This document shows, piece by piece, positions 7,765-17,600 of a DNA stretch of 64,000 nt. The stretch's first letter is position 1; each line of letters begins with the position of its first letter. The notes beneath the pieces are model-generated. The model saw nothing but the letters and a program-made list of their open reading frames with translations. It made no database searches and had not been told where the DNA came from. The DNA comes from Deltaproteobacteria bacterium (GTDB lineage Bacteria > Myxococcota > Myxococcia > Myxococcales > JAHFDP01): contig JAHFDP010000007.1 of the NCBI GenBank assembly GCA_023248955.1, positions 1 to 64,000 of the forward strand. The letters run 5' to 3'. The position numbers and the translations under genes are program-made.

Positions 7765-9360
7765 ATGCCCACCAAATTGCCGCTCTCGCTGGTTCTCCTC
7801 GCAGCTTGTGGCCCCGCGGCCCACAGCCCTTCGTTGCACCTCTTGTCGAAGAGCGCCGACATCGTGGCCGGCACCACCGACAGCGCTGACCCCGCGGTGG
7901 TCGAAATCGATTTCGGCAACGCGACCTGTACGGGCACGTTGATTGGTCCGCAGACCGTGCTCACTGCTGGGCACTGTACCGATGATGCCGAGATCAATCC
8001 GAGCGGTCAGAAGCTCTGCGTGAGCAATTGCGGCCAGCGCGATTTTCAGATCGCCGTTCTGTTCGGCGCCGATGATCAGACCGCGTACAAGCAAAACAAG
8101 TACATCGTCGTGGACGCTTACGAGCACCATCCACTGCTGAACCTGAACGGACGGGGCAATCAGATCGCCAACGACATCGGCCTGATGCACCTTGCCTCGA
8201 CCGTCATGGCGAGCGGCGATCCGGAGCCTGCTCCGTTGGAGATCAACCGCACGCCGGCCGAACAGCTCGACCTCTCTTCTATCCGTTTCGTTGGCTATGG
8301 CATCACGAGCGGAAGAGGGCAGGATTCGGGCATCAAGCGCCAAGTCACCAAGCACAACGTGCAAATCGCCAATGCGGACGAGCTCTATTTCAGCGTCGAC
8401 CCCACCGACAAAGGCAACACCTGCTCCGGGGACTCGGGCGGCCCGGCCTTCGTGACGATCAGCGGGAAAGAGTACGTCCTGGGCGTCACGTCACGCGGCG
8501 ATGGTTCGTGTCAGCAGGAGGGAATTGACACGCGCGTCGACGCGAGCCTCGATTTCATCACCCAATTCGCCACCAAGCGCGGCGACACGCTGGTGGGCGG
8601 TAATGGAACTGGTGGGAGTGTTCCTGGGACCAGTGGCGGTACCACGGGTGGCGCGACAACGGGTGGCGGAACGGGAGGGACGACGGGTGGCGGCGGCAGC
8701 GGGGCGTCCTGCAAGGCCTGTACATCGGACGCCACTTGCGGCGCGGGCGGACACTGCGTGGCGGAGACGGCAAGTGCCACCAGTGGTTATTGCTCACCTC
8801 CGTGCGGCGCGAACGGCGCCTGCGCCTCGGGCGACCAGTGCTACTACCTCGATCAGGCCAAGACCATCAGCGGCTGCTACCCCGCGTCCGGTTCATGCGC
8901 GTCGGGCGGTGGGGGCACCGCGGTGGCCTCTTGCTCCGATTGCCAAGCGGACGCGGATTGCGGGAGCGGCCGCTGCGTGTCGGAGCCAACCGGCGGCTAT
9001 TGCGCGGCGGCCTGCAGCACCGACAGCGACTGCGGTGCTGGCTTTGGCTGCGTCGTTGTCGACCGCGCCAACGCGGTGAAAGGCTGCCGGCCAACGATCG
9101 CGGACTGCGGGTCTCGGCCGAGCGGAAACGGCGGCACGACTGGCGCCACGGGCGGTACGACTGGTTCTTCCTCCACCGGCGGAACCACAAGCGGCACGAC
9201 GGATGGAACAGGCGCTGGTTCTGGCGGAGAGGTCGGTGCCACCACCACCGGTGGCGGAACGGGTCGCGGATCCCCCGGTTGCAGTAGCACGGGCGGCGAT
9301 TTTGCCTGGATGCTCCTCGGACTCGTTCCTGTGTTGCGCCGCCGTCGTCGTGCGTGTTGA
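7765..9360 (+). CDS. Trypsin-like serine protease with Cys-rich modules and MYXO-CTERM tail
   Basis: A 531-aa exported protein. The first 15 residues end in LLAAC, a good lipobox. Residues about 33-275 are a chymotrypsin-fold protease (family S1) with an intact triad: His70 in TAGHC, Asp137 in NDIGL and Ser224 in SGDSGGP. Next come Gly/Thr linkers and two Cys-rich modules (CKACTSDATCGAGGHC and CSDCQADADCGSGRC). The C-terminus has a Gly-Cys turn, a hydrophobic segment (FAWMLLGLVPVL) and RRRRR, a MYXO-CTERM-like signal. Carrying both a lipobox and a C-terminal sorting signal is odd. It probably cleaves proteins at the cell surface or after release; no zymogen propeptide beyond the IVAG-like N-terminus of the mature chain (residue 33) is obvious. 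Confidence 0.9.
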   Translation: MPTKLPLSLVLLAACGPAAHSPSLHLLSKSADIVAGTTDSADPAVVEIDFGNATCTGTLIGPQTVLTAGHCTDDAEINPSGQKLCVSNCGQRDFQIAVLFGADDQTAYKQNKYIVVDAYEHHPLLNLNGRGNQIANDIGLMHLASTVMASGDPEPAPLEINRTPAEQLDLSSIRFVGYGITSGRGQDSGIKRQVTKHNVQIANADELYFSVDPTDKGNTCSGDSGGPAFVTISGKEYVLGVTSRGDGSCQQEGIDTRVDASLDFITQFATKRGDTLVGGNGTGGSVPGTSGGTTGGATTGGGTGGTTGGGGSGASCKACTSDATCGAGGHCVAETASATSGYCSPPCGANGACASGDQCYYLDQAKTISGCYPASGSCASGGGGTAVASCSDCQADADCGSGRCVSEPTGGYCAAACSTDSDCGAGFGCVVVDRANAVKGCRPTIADCGSRPSGNGGTTGATGGTTGSSSTGGTTSGTTDGTGAGSGGEVGATTTGGGTGRGSPGCSSTGGDFAWMLLGLVPVLRRRRRAC

Positions 9361-9403
9361 GAACGGCCTGTCGGTAGCTCTTCAACAAAACGGCGGTGAC
9401 ACC

Positions 9404-11365
9404 ATGCGTACGGTTCTCTTCTCGCTCTGCACGGCTGCGGCGCTTAGCGGCTGTAACTGCGGCGGTCCCGGAGTTCGTGGTCAACCGCTGTTGTCGGTGA
9501 GTCTTGGTAAGAGCAGCACCGACGGGCGGACGCTCAATTTTGGCGCGGTTAACGTCGGGCAGAAAAAGACGCTCACGCTCACCGTCGACAACGTGGGCTC
9601 GGTGGATTTCATCCCGAGCGTGGGTGCCATCACCGGCGATGCGCTGGCTTTCGTCGTGACGCCGACGGGCGACTTGCCGATCTTGGTTTCGCAGAAGGGC
9701 ACCACGCTCTCCGTTACGTTTTCACCGACGGTGGTGCGTGCCTACAGCGGCCAGTTTAGCGTGACCTGCGCGGGCTGCGTGGAGCAGGTGGTGAACCTCG
9801 CTGGCGCTGGCTCCGGTGATTGCGAAGTGACGCTTTTACAGAGCACGCTAGTCTTTCCGTCGGCAGCAGGCGGTCAAGTGAAGACGCTCGACCTCACCAT
9901 CAACAACACCGGGCTTAACGATTGCCACCTCTCCATCAAGCTCGATCCGCAGAGCGACCCCGCTTTTGCGCTGCCCAAGGGGGCGGTCACCGGCAGACTC
10001 AAGGTGGGCGCGCTCTTCAAGCCGACGGTCTCCTTCACCGCGCCGAGCGGGGGCGCGCTGGGCCACAACGGCTTTTTGCTGCTCGACTCGGATGACCCCA
10101 AAAATCCGCACCGCAAAATTCCGCTCGTGGCAAGCAATGAGGACGCCGGCTACGCCACCACGCCTTGGCCAAAATGGCACCGTACCTCAACCAACTCAGG
10201 GCTCTCGTTCGTGGACACCTCGGGGTTCAAGGGCAGCTTGGTTTGGAAGCACAACATCGGGTCGCAGGCGAAGTCCGTGGATCCCGATGCCATCTATCTG
10301 GCGTCGCCGTCGATTGGGGTCGGCGGCGTGATCTACCAGATGGGATTTGGCACTTCCCTAACGCAGCAGGGATCGTTCGTCGCGCTGCAGCCCGATGGCA
10401 GCGAGAAGTGGCGGGTGAGACTGACCAGCCCCGAGCCGACTTGCGCCGAGTCCACGGCTACCGTGGCCGCGGATGGCGACATCTACCTGATGACCGGCGG
10501 TGATGGCGTGTCGGGACACGGTGGTCACGGGAGCGCCGAATTTTTTCATCTCGCGGCTGCCGACGGCCACACCATCTGGTCGACCCAAAACTCCGACGAT
10601 GGTTTCGATAGCTCGCCCGCGCTGGGGCCCGACGGGACGCTCTATGTGATCGTCGACGACAACCAGACCGTGCAAGCGTACAAGAACGACAAGCTCCTCT
10701 GGAACGGAACGGTTTCGTTGAGCTGGCCGGAGACGTTTTCGGGCGCGCTCAGAGGCGATGGGACGAGCTTCTGGTCCGCGCAAGGCGAGGCGTCGGCGCT
10801 CTCCGCGGATGGTTCGCGAGAACTTTGGCACGTTGCGCTCGGCAGCGGTGGCGGCGGTTTGTTCGGAGCGAGTGGTGGCAAAGCCGCGCCAGCGCTGGGT
10901 CCCGACGGAACGGTCTATGTTGCCGTCGACGATACGGGGACCACGGTTACGGCCTATGCGCTCGATCCGGCCACCGGGAACGCCAAATGGTCGGCCGCTG
11001 GAAGCGGCACGGGCAACGGCGGAGGTGGCTTCGGCGGTTTTGGTGCAAGTGGAGGCTACTCGTCGCCCGCGCTGACACCCGAGGGCGGCATTGTTGTTGG
11101 CGGTCCTGCGGGTATGCACAGCTTCGTCAATGGCAAGGAGCATTGGCGCTTCCCCTGCGGCGCCGTCTACAGCTCGCCCGCGGTGGGCGCCGATAGCACC
11201 GTCTTCTTTGGATCGACCGACGGAAACTTCTACGCCGTCGATGCCAACGGCAAGCTTCGTGCGAAGTACAACGTTGGCGCGGCGGTCAATTCGTCGCCCG
11301 CCATCGGTGGCGACGGAACCATCTACGTGATGGCGGACGACGGCAACTTGTACGCGTTCCGGTAG
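9404..11365 (+). CDS. Lipoprotein with two ASH/HYDIN-like domains and a PQQ-type beta-propeller
   Basis: About 653 aa. The ATG was chosen because it begins a lipoprotein signal (AAALSGC, Cys17). Residues about 25-240 hold two immunoglobulin-like domains of the ASH/choice-of-anchor type (LNFGAVNVGQKKTLTLTVDNVG and LVFPSAAGGQVKTLDLTINNTG). From about 250 to the end are PQQ-like propeller blades (SLVWKHNIG, DGTLYVIVDD, DGTVYVAVDD, VYSSPAVGADSTVFFGS, DGTIYVMADDGNLYAF). No catalytic site is evident, so a structural or binding role in the periplasm or at the surface is likely. It lies 43 bp after the protease gene in the same direction. Confidence 0.85.
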   Translation: MRTVLFSLCTAAALSGCNCGGPGVRGQPLLSVSLGKSSTDGRTLNFGAVNVGQKKTLTLTVDNVGSVDFIPSVGAITGDALAFVVTPTGDLPILVSQKGTTLSVTFSPTVVRAYSGQFSVTCAGCVEQVVNLAGAGSGDCEVTLLQSTLVFPSAAGGQVKTLDLTINNTGLNDCHLSIKLDPQSDPAFALPKGAVTGRLKVGALFKPTVSFTAPSGGALGHNGFLLLDSDDPKNPHRKIPLVASNEDAGYATTPWPKWHRTSTNSGLSFVDTSGFKGSLVWKHNIGSQAKSVDPDAIYLASPSIGVGGVIYQMGFGTSLTQQGSFVALQPDGSEKWRVRLTSPEPTCAESTATVAADGDIYLMTGGDGVSGHGGHGSAEFFHLAAADGHTIWSTQNSDDGFDSSPALGPDGTLYVIVDDNQTVQAYKNDKLLWNGTVSLSWPETFSGALRGDGTSFWSAQGEASALSADGSRELWHVALGSGGGGLFGASGGKAAPALGPDGTVYVAVDDTGTTVTAYALDPATGNAKWSAAGSGTGNGGGGFGGFGASGGYSSPALTPEGGIVVGGPAGMHSFVNGKEHWRFPCGAVYSSPAVGADSTVFFGSTDGNFYAVDANGKLRAKYNVGAAVNSSPAIGGDGTIYVMADDGNLYAFR

Positions 11366-11402
11366 GTTCTCCGCGTCGCTGCTTCTTCGTAAATCGTATC
11401 CA

Positions 11403-11525
11403 TTCAGTCCGACACACCAGTCGCCCGCACTCCAGTCGTCATGGCCGGCCGAAGAGCCGGCTATCCACGTGCATCGAAATCCTCGTGGATGGCCGGGTCG
11501 AGCCCGGCCATGACGAACTGAAGGG
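11403..11525. repeat. Dispersed hairpin-rich intergenic repeat, copy 2 of 3
   Basis: This copy fills most of the gap between the propeller gene and the BIG2 gene. It has a GGCCGGCCGAAGAGCCGGC hairpin, the ATCCACGTGCATCGAAATCC / CGTGGAT hairpin in the opposite orientation to copy 1, and a GGCCGGGTCGAGCCCGGCC hairpin, between GTCATGGCC and GGCCATGAC ends. The left flank also shares the GTCCGACACACCAGTCG stretch with copy 1 (inverted). Confidence 0.8.
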
Positions 11526-11636
11526 CTACCGTAAATCGAAATAGTGCTTGACACCGCCATCGGGTCTGCGCCATTTCTCGCTGTTCGAAGCCCAACATTG
11601 ATGGGTTCCGAACATAACTCTAAGCCGAGGGATTCC

Positions 11637-14600
11637 ATGAATAAGCAGCGCGCGAACGTTTTGGCGACTTCGCTTTCCGCCGTTCTTGCCGTTTTTGCCC
11701 TCGCGGGATGCCCGGCTCCTACCAACGGAAACGCCGATGGCGGCGACGTTGTTACGGTGACGCTCTCGTCCATCGCGCTGACGCCGGACAGCAAGTCGAT
11801 TGCCGTCGGCACGACTTTCAAGTTCGTGGCCACCGCAACGCTTTCCGATAAGACCACGAAGGATCTGAGCAGCACGGCGACCTGGAGCAGCGCGGACGCC
11901 AAGGTGGCGACCGTCTCGTCCGCCGGAGAGGCGACAGCCGTTGCCCCGGGCACGGCGGTCATCACCGCGGAGAAGGATGGAGTCAAAGGAACGGCAACGC
12001 TAACGGTGACGGCCGCGAAGCTTCTCTCGATCGCACTCTCGAATCCGAAGGCATCGATATCCAAGGGGACCAGCGTTCAGCTCACGGCGACCGGAACGTA
12101 CGACAACAACACCACGCAGGACCTTACCGCCATGAAGGGCGTGACCTGGACCTCGTCGGACTCCAGCATTGCCGCCGTTGACGCGGGTCTCGTGCATGGC
12201 GCGGCGGTTGGCACCGCCAAAATTACGGTGACCGACGATGCGACGAAGCTGACTGCGGATACCCAGATCGCGGTGACCGATGCGGTACTGGATCACGTCT
12301 CCGTCGAGCCGCTCTTGCCGTCGATTCCCAAGGGCACGCCACAGGAATTCACGGCCACCGGCGTTTTCACCGACGGGACCACGCAGCCGCTCAAGTCGCC
12401 GGACGACGTGGTCTGGTCTTGCGCCACGCTCACGGGAACCGGCGTGTGCACCATTTCGGTGGCGAACGGTGAAAAGTACACCGTGACCGGAACGGGTGAG
12501 GGAACGGCGACGGTAGCCGCGACGCACACCAGCGGCATCGTCGGAAGCACCACCCTGACGGTGACCGCCGCGCAACTGGTGTCGATGACCATTGCGCCCG
12601 CGACGCTTCCGGCCTCGGTGCCGAACGGTTTGCGGTTGCACTTCACGGCAACGGGAGTCTTCACCGATAGCGTCAGCCACGACATCACCAACGACGTGAC
12701 GTGGGACACCGCCGATCACGCGGTCGCCGTTATCGCCAACGCTGACAACAACGCAGACAAGGTCAAAAAAGGCGACGCCACCGGAAAGGCCGTCGGTAGC
12801 ACCGATGTCACCGCGACGTTGCACGGCATCACGAGTCCTGCGGTGAAGCTCACGGTGACGGATGCGGTGCTCTCCAAGATCGAGCTGCACCCTGGGTCGA
12901 GCGAAGTGGCCAAGGGTCTGCACCAACAGTTTGATGCCACCGGCATCTTCTCGGACGGTTCCAACAAGCCCATTACGGCCGACTGCACCTGGACCTCGTC
13001 GGACACCTCGGTGGCGACGGTCTCCAACACGATTTCCACCAAGGACCCCGTGGGAAACGCCACCACTTTGAAAGTTGGGCCGACCACGATTTCCGCGGTT
13101 CATCCAAAGTACACGGACGTTCCGGCTGGAACGGCGCTGCTCACGGTGACTGGCGCCCGGGTCAATGGCCTGCTTATCTCGCCGGCGGTTCCGCAGCTTC
13201 CTCGTGGAATGAGCCTGCAGTTCCAGGCTTCCGCGCTCTACACCGACGGAAGTGCCGCTGATGTCACCACCGATTCGCACCTGGTTTGGTCGTCTGAAAA
13301 CGCGCTGGTCACGGGCATTAGCACGGGCGGTCTGGCCGGGCCTGCCTCCGACCTGGACAGCAGCACCCACACCACGCGCATCACGGCCATCTATTCGACC
13401 AGCAACGGCGTGAATGCGGGGCCATTTTCCGCCGTCACCGTGCTCACGGTGACGGCGGCCATCGTCGATACACTCAGTATCGGACCGACATCGCTCACGC
13501 TTCCGGTGGGCGTGCATGACGGCCACTTCGTCGCTACCGCCGCCATGACCGACGGCAACCACCGCGACATTACCAACGACGAGCACATCACCTGGTCCAG
13601 CAGCGCGCCCACCATCGCGCAGGTCAGCAATGCCGGGGGCGCCATCAAGGGCAACATCAGCCCGCTCGTTGCGAGCAGCGACACGGTGATCATCACCGCG
13701 ACCTACGCTGGCCTGACCAAGAGCGGAGCTATCGTCACGGGCACGGGCAGCGTGACGGTGACCGCGGCGCAGGTGGTCGACTTCATCGTGCAGCCATTCG
13801 GTGGCGCCACGGTGAACAACGTCAACATCCCGCCCGTCAGTATTTCCAGCGGCAGCTCGCGCCAATTCCAGGCGCTGGCGGCGTTCACGGACGGGACTTC
13901 TTCCGCGATTACCAGCAGCGCCACGTGGAGCGTGGAAGGATGCACGCCGATCGGCGCCGGGTCGCTCGACGGTTCCAAGCCCGGCTATTTTACAGCGAAC
14001 CATCTGGGAACCTGCACCATCTCGGCCTCGGCGAAAGCGGGGCACGCCCAGCTACTGCAGAAGCGCCAGACCGTCGTCAAAGTTGAGCCGCCGTACATCA
14101 CGCAGGTTAGCGTGACGCCGACCGATCCCACGGCGACCACCAATGCACTGCCGAGCCAGTTCCATGCCACCGCGCTGTTTAGCGATGGCCACCAAGCGGA
14201 CATCTCCAAGGATCCGAATCTCGCCTGGACGTCGTCGGTAACGAGCGTGGCCACCATCGGAAATGACAACACGCACATGACCGAGAAGGGCGTGGTCAAG
14301 ATCGTCGCTTCGGGGACGAGCGTGATCACTGCCAAGATTAACAACGGCACCTCCGACTTGACCGGCACCACCACGCTCACCGTTTCCAACGCGGTGCTCC
14401 AGAAGATCACGGTGGAGCCGCCGACGCCTTCCTTCAGCGCTGGCGCGCATTTTCCCGTCGCCGCTTTTGGCCTCTATAACGACAACACCAAGCGCGGCCT
14501 CACCCTCGACGCCGCCTGGAGCAGCAGCAATGCCTCCATCGCCAAAGTGACCTACGTTTACGACAGCAACAATGTAGTGATCGGCGTGTTCGTGGACGCC

Positions 14601-17600
14601 GTGGCGCAAGGCACCGCTACCATTACCGCGACGTATGGCAGCACGACTGGCACTTCTACGGTGACGGTCAACGCGGCGACGCTGAAGGGCATCGGCATCA
14701 GCCCAGTGAATGGCACGGTTCCGTCCGGGACCAAGCTGCAATTCACGGCTACCGGTTACTACTCCGACCTCTCAACGCAAGATCTCACCAGCGTGGCGAC
14801 CTGGACCTCATCGGTCACGGCCTCGGCCACCGTCGATGCGACCGGATCTGCGCTAGGTCTTCTCAAGGGCCAAACGGTGGTGACCGCGACCTACGGCGGT
14901 AAGACCAGCAACCCAGCTACACTCAATGTAACCGGCGCTGTCCTCAACTCGATCGCGCTCTCTCCGGCTGCTCCGTCCATCGCCAAGGGCACGCGTCGCC
15001 CGCTGGTGGCCACCGGAAACTTCTCCGACGGCACCACGCGCAACATGAGCGGTGGCGTGGCCTGGACCACTTCGGACACCGCGGTGGCCACGGTTGACCC
15101 CTACGGCGTGGTGTTTGGCGCCGGAACGGGAACGGCCACCATCACCGCAACCGATTCCTTGTCCTCGGGGATTGCCGCGACGGTTGTGGTCACGGTTACC
15201 TCCGCTACATTGAATGGAATTGCTGTCGATCCAGGCCGCGGTGTTGTCGCCGCCGGAACGACGTTGCAGTTCCACGCCACCGGCTTCTACTCCGATGGCG
15301 GCCATGTCGATCTCACCAGCAGCGCCACCTGGTCCTCGTCCTCCAGCGCCGTGGGAACCATCTCCACCACAGGCTTGGCGACCGGTGTGGCGCAAGGCGT
15401 GGCGTCGATTTCGGCGACCTATGGCGGGAAGACCGCACCGACCGTGCTGCTCAATGTGACCCAGGCAACGCTGGTGTCGATCGGCATCACGCCCAGCAAT
15501 GCCAGCATCGCCAAGGGAACGCTGCAGCAGTTCCGAGCCACCGGACTTTACAGTGACAACACCACGCAAGATCTCACCGGCAAGGTGACCTGGACCAGCG
15601 ACTCCACCAGCGTCGCGCCGATCACGAGCTCGCCCGATGTGACGTTTGGCATCGCTTACGGCGCCGGCCAAGGAACGGCCACCATCACCGCGACGGCTTC
15701 TTGGACCACGACGCCGGTTACGGCTTCCAGCACGCTCACCGTGAACGCGGCCACGTTACGCTTGGTGAGCGTAAGCCCGAAAGTCACCGCGGTGCCCAGC
15801 GGCAACAGCGTTCAGTTCCACGCCACGGGCATCTACTCGGATGGATCCACGCACGACCTGACCGGCGCGGTGCAGTGGACGGCGGGTGACGCTGCGGTGG
15901 TGAGCGTCTCCAGCGCCACCGATTCGGCCGGCGTGGCCACGGGAATCGCGCAAGGATCGACGACGGTGATCGCGACCTACGCGGTGGATGCTTCCACCAC
16001 GATGTACGGCGCGGCGGCGATCGCCGTTTCCGCTGCGACGCTCGCCTCTATCGCGGTCACGCCAGCGTCTGTCACCATGCCGAAGGGGACGTTGCAGTGG
16101 GTCCATGCAGTCGGAACCTTCTCGGACAAGAGCACGCGAGACATCACCGGCGGCGTAACCTGGTCCACGGATTCCTCGAGCGTCGTGGCAGTCGGAAACG
16201 GTCTCGATGCGGGTGGCAAGCTCTACGCGGTGGGTGCGGGTTCGGCGACTATCACCGCCAGCATGCCCATTGCCGGGAGCGCCACGCCCAAGAGCGCCAC
16301 GGCGTCGGTGACCGTGTCGAGCGCCACGTTGTCCAAGTTGATCCTCAACCCAGTTGCCTTCGCCATTGCCAAGGGCACCGCGCTGCAAATGCATGCGCTG
16401 GGTATCTACAGCGATGGCTCGAACAAGGATCTCACCTCGACGGTAACCTGGGCGGTGAGCGCGAACACGTCGTCGTTTGCGTCCATCTCCAACGGCGCGA
16501 CCGACGTGGGAACGGTGACCGGACTCGCGGAAGGTGTAGCCAGCATCTCGGCGACCGATTCCAACTCGTCCGTCGCCTCGACGGTGCCGGCGCTCATCAA
16601 GGTGACTGCGGCGACGCTCAAGTCGCTCTCGATCACTCCCTCTTCCGTGAGCATTCCCAAAGGCACGCTTCATCACTTCGTGGCTATCGGGACGTTCACC
16701 GATGGATCGACGCGCGATTTGACTAGCGTGGCGGGCTGGGACACCTCCGACCCCACCATTGCCACGGTGTCGAGCGCGTTCACGGTCGGTGGTCTGGCCT
16801 ATGGCGTCGCGCAAGGCAGCGTCACCATCACAGCCAAAGTGCCGGCCGGTACGAGTTACGTCAGCGCTTCCGCGGGACTCAACGTGAGCGCGGCGACGCT
16901 GCTCGGCGTTGTCGTCAATCCCCTCGGAACTTCCATCGCCGCGGGAACCACGGTGCAGTACCACGCCACCGGTATCTACACGGACAAGACTACGCAAGAC
17001 CTGACGGGTGCTGTGACCTGGGAAATCGATTCCAATTGCACTGCAGCGACAATCTCCAACGCGGCCGATTCGGCGGGCGTTGCAACGGGCGTTTCCGCGG
17101 GATCTTGCACGGTAAAAGCCACGGACGCGTCCTCGGGTGTGGCCAGCCTTTCGGTAGGTCTGGCCGTTCGGGCCGCGTTCCTCTCGAAGCTCGACGTGAC
17201 CACGCAGACGCCCAACATCGCCGCCGGAACACGTGGTTGGTACATGGCGACCGGCACCTTCTCGGACGGACGTGTGCAGGACATGACCCATCTGGTCGGC
17301 TGGAAGTCCTCGGATCCCGCCATCGCTTCAGCCGTGGATGGCGTCGTCTACGGCGTGGCAGCTGGATCGGCGACGATCTACGCCACGGGCATCGGCAACA
17401 ACGGCGCTTCCGTAAGCGGTGCCGCGGGAGTCGCCGTCGGCACAGCCACGCTTGACCATCTCATCATCGATCCGATCAAGTGGGCCATGCCCGCGGGCAC
17501 CATTCGGCAGTTTCACGCCATCGGCATCTACTCCGACAAGTCGGCGCGTGACTTGACGAACGATCTGAGCTGGTCGACCGGTGACGCAACGTTGGCCTCG

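Noticed and set aside
11548-11576. Sigma-70 promoter before the BIG2 gene
   Set aside because: TTGACA is good but no acceptable -10 box follows at 16-18 bp, so it is only mentioned with the gene.
10358-12064. 568-codon minus-strand frame across the propeller gene and the BIG2 start
   Set aside because: It crosses an intergenic repeat and two well-supported genes on the plus strand and shows no family motif.
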